Shown one piece after another: positions 10,406 through 64,000 of a stretch of DNA of 64,000 bases. A program made the translations under genes and the position numbers. Positions within the stretch are counted from its first letter, which is position 1. The number at the start of each line of letters is the position of its first letter. This stretch comes from Garra rufa (lineage: Eukaryota; Chordata; Actinopteri; Cypriniformes; Cyprinidae). The notes under the pieces are model-generated. The model saw only the letters and a list, made by a program, of their open reading frames with translations, searched no databases and was not told the DNA's origin. The DNA lies in contig NC_133368.1 in assembly GCF_049309525.1 (NCBI RefSeq), forward strand, positions 16,750,704 to 16,814,703, written 5' to 3'.

Positions 10406-11115
10406 TCGGGGTTGTGTGCTACGTTAGCTGGTGTTGATAGAGGAGCCTAATAACATTTATTTATTTAAAGTAAGCGACACTTTGATATTTTGATCTCTAA
10501 TGCAAGTCAAATATCTGTTTTATACATTTGCAGAATGATTTTATCCAAATCAATTTGAAAGACAGATTTGCAGATTATGCTGATTATCTGATTAATGTCT
10601 ATTGTATGAGCTGATAAATTATTGATGCCAGGTGCTACTCACTTTTCAGATTTCTTAAAGCCTACTGTATCATTTTTGCTATGCAGAATTCTAAAGCCTC
10701 TAAATTATCAACATGATATAAACTCTGCTGAAAAACCTATTGGACACAACCATACCTTTTTAGAAAGTAAAAAAGCTTTTATTGTAATTGTAAAAGTGTC
10801 AGGTTCTGGTTCATGTGTCTTTTTGCTGTGAAATATTTACCGATGTTTATAGAGTAAATAACTTTTATATTGTTAGTAAAATTTAAAGATGAGCAACTTA
10901 GGTTTACTTCTTTTTTCCACACATCATTTGGAAAAATCATACTGTAAATATCAAAAATGATACATGAGGTTTATGAGGATCATTTATTTGTTCATCTCTC
11001 AATTATCATTGTATTGCGCTGCATTGTATGTTTAGCCCCCATAAGAAAAACTAAATAGCTTTGATCATAAAACTAAGCATTTGATTATCTTAATATGACA
11101 TATAATTATAAGATA
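10406..11115. other. AT-rich intron/upstream sequence
   Basis: No gene or clear repeat seen. Confidence 0.45.
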
Positions 11116-12064
11116 CACTACCAGTCAAAATATATTTTACATTTTTTCTGTAATATATATTTTATATATATATATAAATATATATATAAAATATTTTACA
11201 AGTCTTTTCTGCTCATCAAGCCTGCATTTATTTGATCCAAAGCACAGCAAAAGCAGTAAAATTGTGAAATATTTTTTAATATTTAAAATAACTGCTTTGT
11301 ATTTAAATATATTTTAAAATATAATTTATTCCTGTGATTTCAAAGCTGAATTTTTAGCATCATTACTCCAGTCACATGATCCTTCAGAAATCATTCTAAT
11401 ATTCTGATTTGCTGCTCAAAAATATTTATTATTAATATTATTTTTATGTTGAAAACAGCTGAGTAGCTGAATTGTTTCAGGTTTCTTTGGTGAATAGAAA
11501 GTTCAGAAGAACAGCATTAACTGAAATAGAAATATTTTGTAACATTATAAATGTCTTATCATCACTTTTGATCAGTTTAAAACATTTAAAACAAGTATTA
11601 ATTTCTATAATTTTTTTACCAAAAAAAAAAAAAAAAAAAAAACAGACTCCATGCTTTTGAATGGCATTGTGTATAATGTTACAAAAGTAGTAATAATGTT
11701 TGGATCTTATTATCAATCCTAAAAAATGTATTCAACTGTTAAATATCGATGAATAATAATAAACAAATAATAATAAAAAATGTTTCTTGAACAGCAAATC
11801 AGCATGTTGAAATGATTTCTGAAGGATCATGTGACACTGAAGACTGGAGTCAATGATGCTGAACGTTTAGTTTTAAAATCACAGGAATAAATTGCATTTT
11901 AAAATATATTTAAATAGACAACAGTTATTATAAATAGTAAAAATATTTCAAAATTGTACTGTTTTTGCTGTACTTTGGATCAAATAAATGCAGGCTTGGT
12001 GAACAGAAGAGACCTTTTTAGAAACGTTAAAAATCTTACTGCTCAAAAACTTTTGACTAGTTGT
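11116..12064. mobile_element. long foldback element of the ACTACCgTTCAAAAG family, copy 1
   Basis: The left end 'actaccagtcaaaa' and the right end 'ctgctcaaaaacttttgactagt' are inverted. The two arms (11200-11480 and 11770-12030) are long inverted repeats: 'gcctgcatttatttgatcca' pairs with 'tggatcaaataaatgcaggc', and 'catgatccttcagaaatcatt' pairs with 'aatgatttctgaaggatcatg'. A poly-A near 11622 marks the loop region. Related copies are at 14100-14640, 14650-15455, 36590-36995 and 51535-51835. Confidence 0.8.
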
Positions 12065-12172
12065 ATATACATTAAATTAATATTATTTTTTTTATAAATA
12101 TCATTGATTTACATTTCAAGCTATCAGAATTTCATAAAATTAGTGTTTTTCTCCTTATTCTTACTATATTAA

Positions 12173-12700
12173 AGGAGTAGTTCACTTTCATAACAACAAT
12201 GCACAGATGTACTCACCCTCTTGTCATCCAACATGTCCATGTCTTTCTTTCCTCAGTCGTAAAGAAATTATGTTTTTTTTTGAGGAAAACATTTCAGGAT
12301 TTCTCTCTTTATAATGGAAATGGATGGCGCCCCGAAGTTTGAACTTCCGAAATGCAGTTTAAATGCAGCTTCAAAATGCTCTAAACTATCCCAGTCGAGG
12401 AGGAAGGGTCTTATCTAGCGAAACGATCGGTTATTTTTGAAACAAATTGACAATTTATATACTTTTTAACCTCAAATGCTCGTCTTGTCTCGTCTCTGCG
12501 CAGTGAATGTGTAGTGAGTAGAATCTGGGTCAATCCGCATCCATTTCCATTATAAAGAGAGAAATCCTGAAATGTTTTCCTCAAAAAAAAAAAAAAACAC
12601 AATTTCTTTACAACTTAGGAAAGAAAGACATGGACATCTTGGATGACAAGGGGGTGAGTACATTATCTGTGCATTGTTGTTATGAAAGTGAACTAATCCT
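12173..12700. mobile_element. TTAA-flanked foldback MITE A, 528 bp
   Basis: Flanked by TTAA at 12169-12172 and 12701-12704. Terminal inverted repeats are AGGAGTAGTTCACTTTCATA against AAGTGAACTAATCCT. The arms pair over much of the length, including 'aaatcctgaaatgttttcctca' against its complement near 12282. Same family as 57626-58384 and 59009-59600. The TTAA target is typical of piggyBac-related elements; no transposase is present. Confidence 0.8.
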
Positions 12701-12807
12701 TTAAGTCAAGTCAAATATAGTCTAAAAACAGAATATACAGAAAATCCCTCCATGACAAAGTTTTGGCTTCCTGACACTAACTTGAGTTTTGCCTGTGTGT
12801 TTTGTAA

Positions 12808-63656
<50,849 letters not shown>

Positions 63657-63940
63657 GTACCCACAATAGTAGCCCTAATAGTTTTAGAGTATGAATAGCA
63701 CACTCAAAGAAACCAGTAAAAATAGTAGATGTGTACAAATCTTACTGACATGAATTTATTGGCATCAGAAGCGCTATAAAAGGCCCACTGAGAAGCACAG
63801 CCTCTTCCATGCTGCTCACCCTTGAGTTTCCAAAAACGTTGGCCAAACCACAGTGTCAGATGTAAATGATTGGTAAAGCGCTGGCTGAATTTAAATTGCG
63901 CATTTCTAATCTGTGGAAGAGGCTGTTGGCTGTGGTATTG

Positions 63941-64000
<60 letters not shown>
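63941..64000. repeat. (GT)n microsatellite, continues off-window
   Basis: Pure GT from about 63941 to the last base. Confidence 0.95.

Overview
The window is vertebrate, AT-rich and repeat-laden. It holds spliced genes with GT-AG introns, many (CA)n microsatellites, and dense copies of dispersed repeat families that I associate with teleosts and particularly cyprinids: TTAA-flanked AAAGGGATAGTTCACCC foldbacks, TGTGACCCTGGACCAC elements, ACTACCGTTCAAAAG foldbacks and Tc1-type elements. I infer a cyprinid-like ray-finned fish but cannot name the species.

Layout. Bases 1-3390 are the 3' part of a Ty1/copia LTR retrotransposon: a long pol frame open to the window edge, a frameshift near its end, and a 3' LTR. 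At 3802-4337 lies a terminal PRY-SPRY (B30.2) exon of a gene whose earlier exons are off-window. Bases 4.3-9 kb are intergenic, with a hAT-type nonautonomous element and a CA/CT microsatellite field. A CpG-rich block at about 8.99-9.10 kb is the best candidate for the dync1i2 promoter and untranslated first exon.

The main gene is a plus-strand cytoplasmic dynein 1 intermediate chain 2 (dync1i2). I resolve eleven consecutive coding exons from 12814 to 63656. All have GT-AG sites and compatible phases, and together they give 1221 nt or 407 codons, about two thirds of the usual protein. They cover the N-terminal charged helix, the Ser/Pro linker, the light-chain-binding segments including an LC8-type KETQT motif, the roadblock-binding helix region and the first WD40 repeats. 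The gene runs off the right edge. Its 20.7-kb coding intron 6 contains a 500-N assembly gap, a tandem 279-bp satellite, several nested transposons, a LINE fragment, a dead Tc1 transposase, and a transposon-poor, GC-richer block at 42.45-43.57 kb that looks like a conserved non-coding element.

Much of the rest is transposon archaeology. At least seven elements have perfect or near-perfect 8-bp target duplications with YAGNG-type ends (hAT type). One stack is three elements deep (59.97-63.22 kb). Several foldback elements sit at TTAA, and two of these can be checked against an empty-site paralogue in the same window. No RNA gene or CRISPR array was found. I see no convincing new multi-gene system. 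The most promising biology is the conserved-looking block inside dync1i2 and a (TG)19 tract abutting the acceptor of the light-chain-binding exon.
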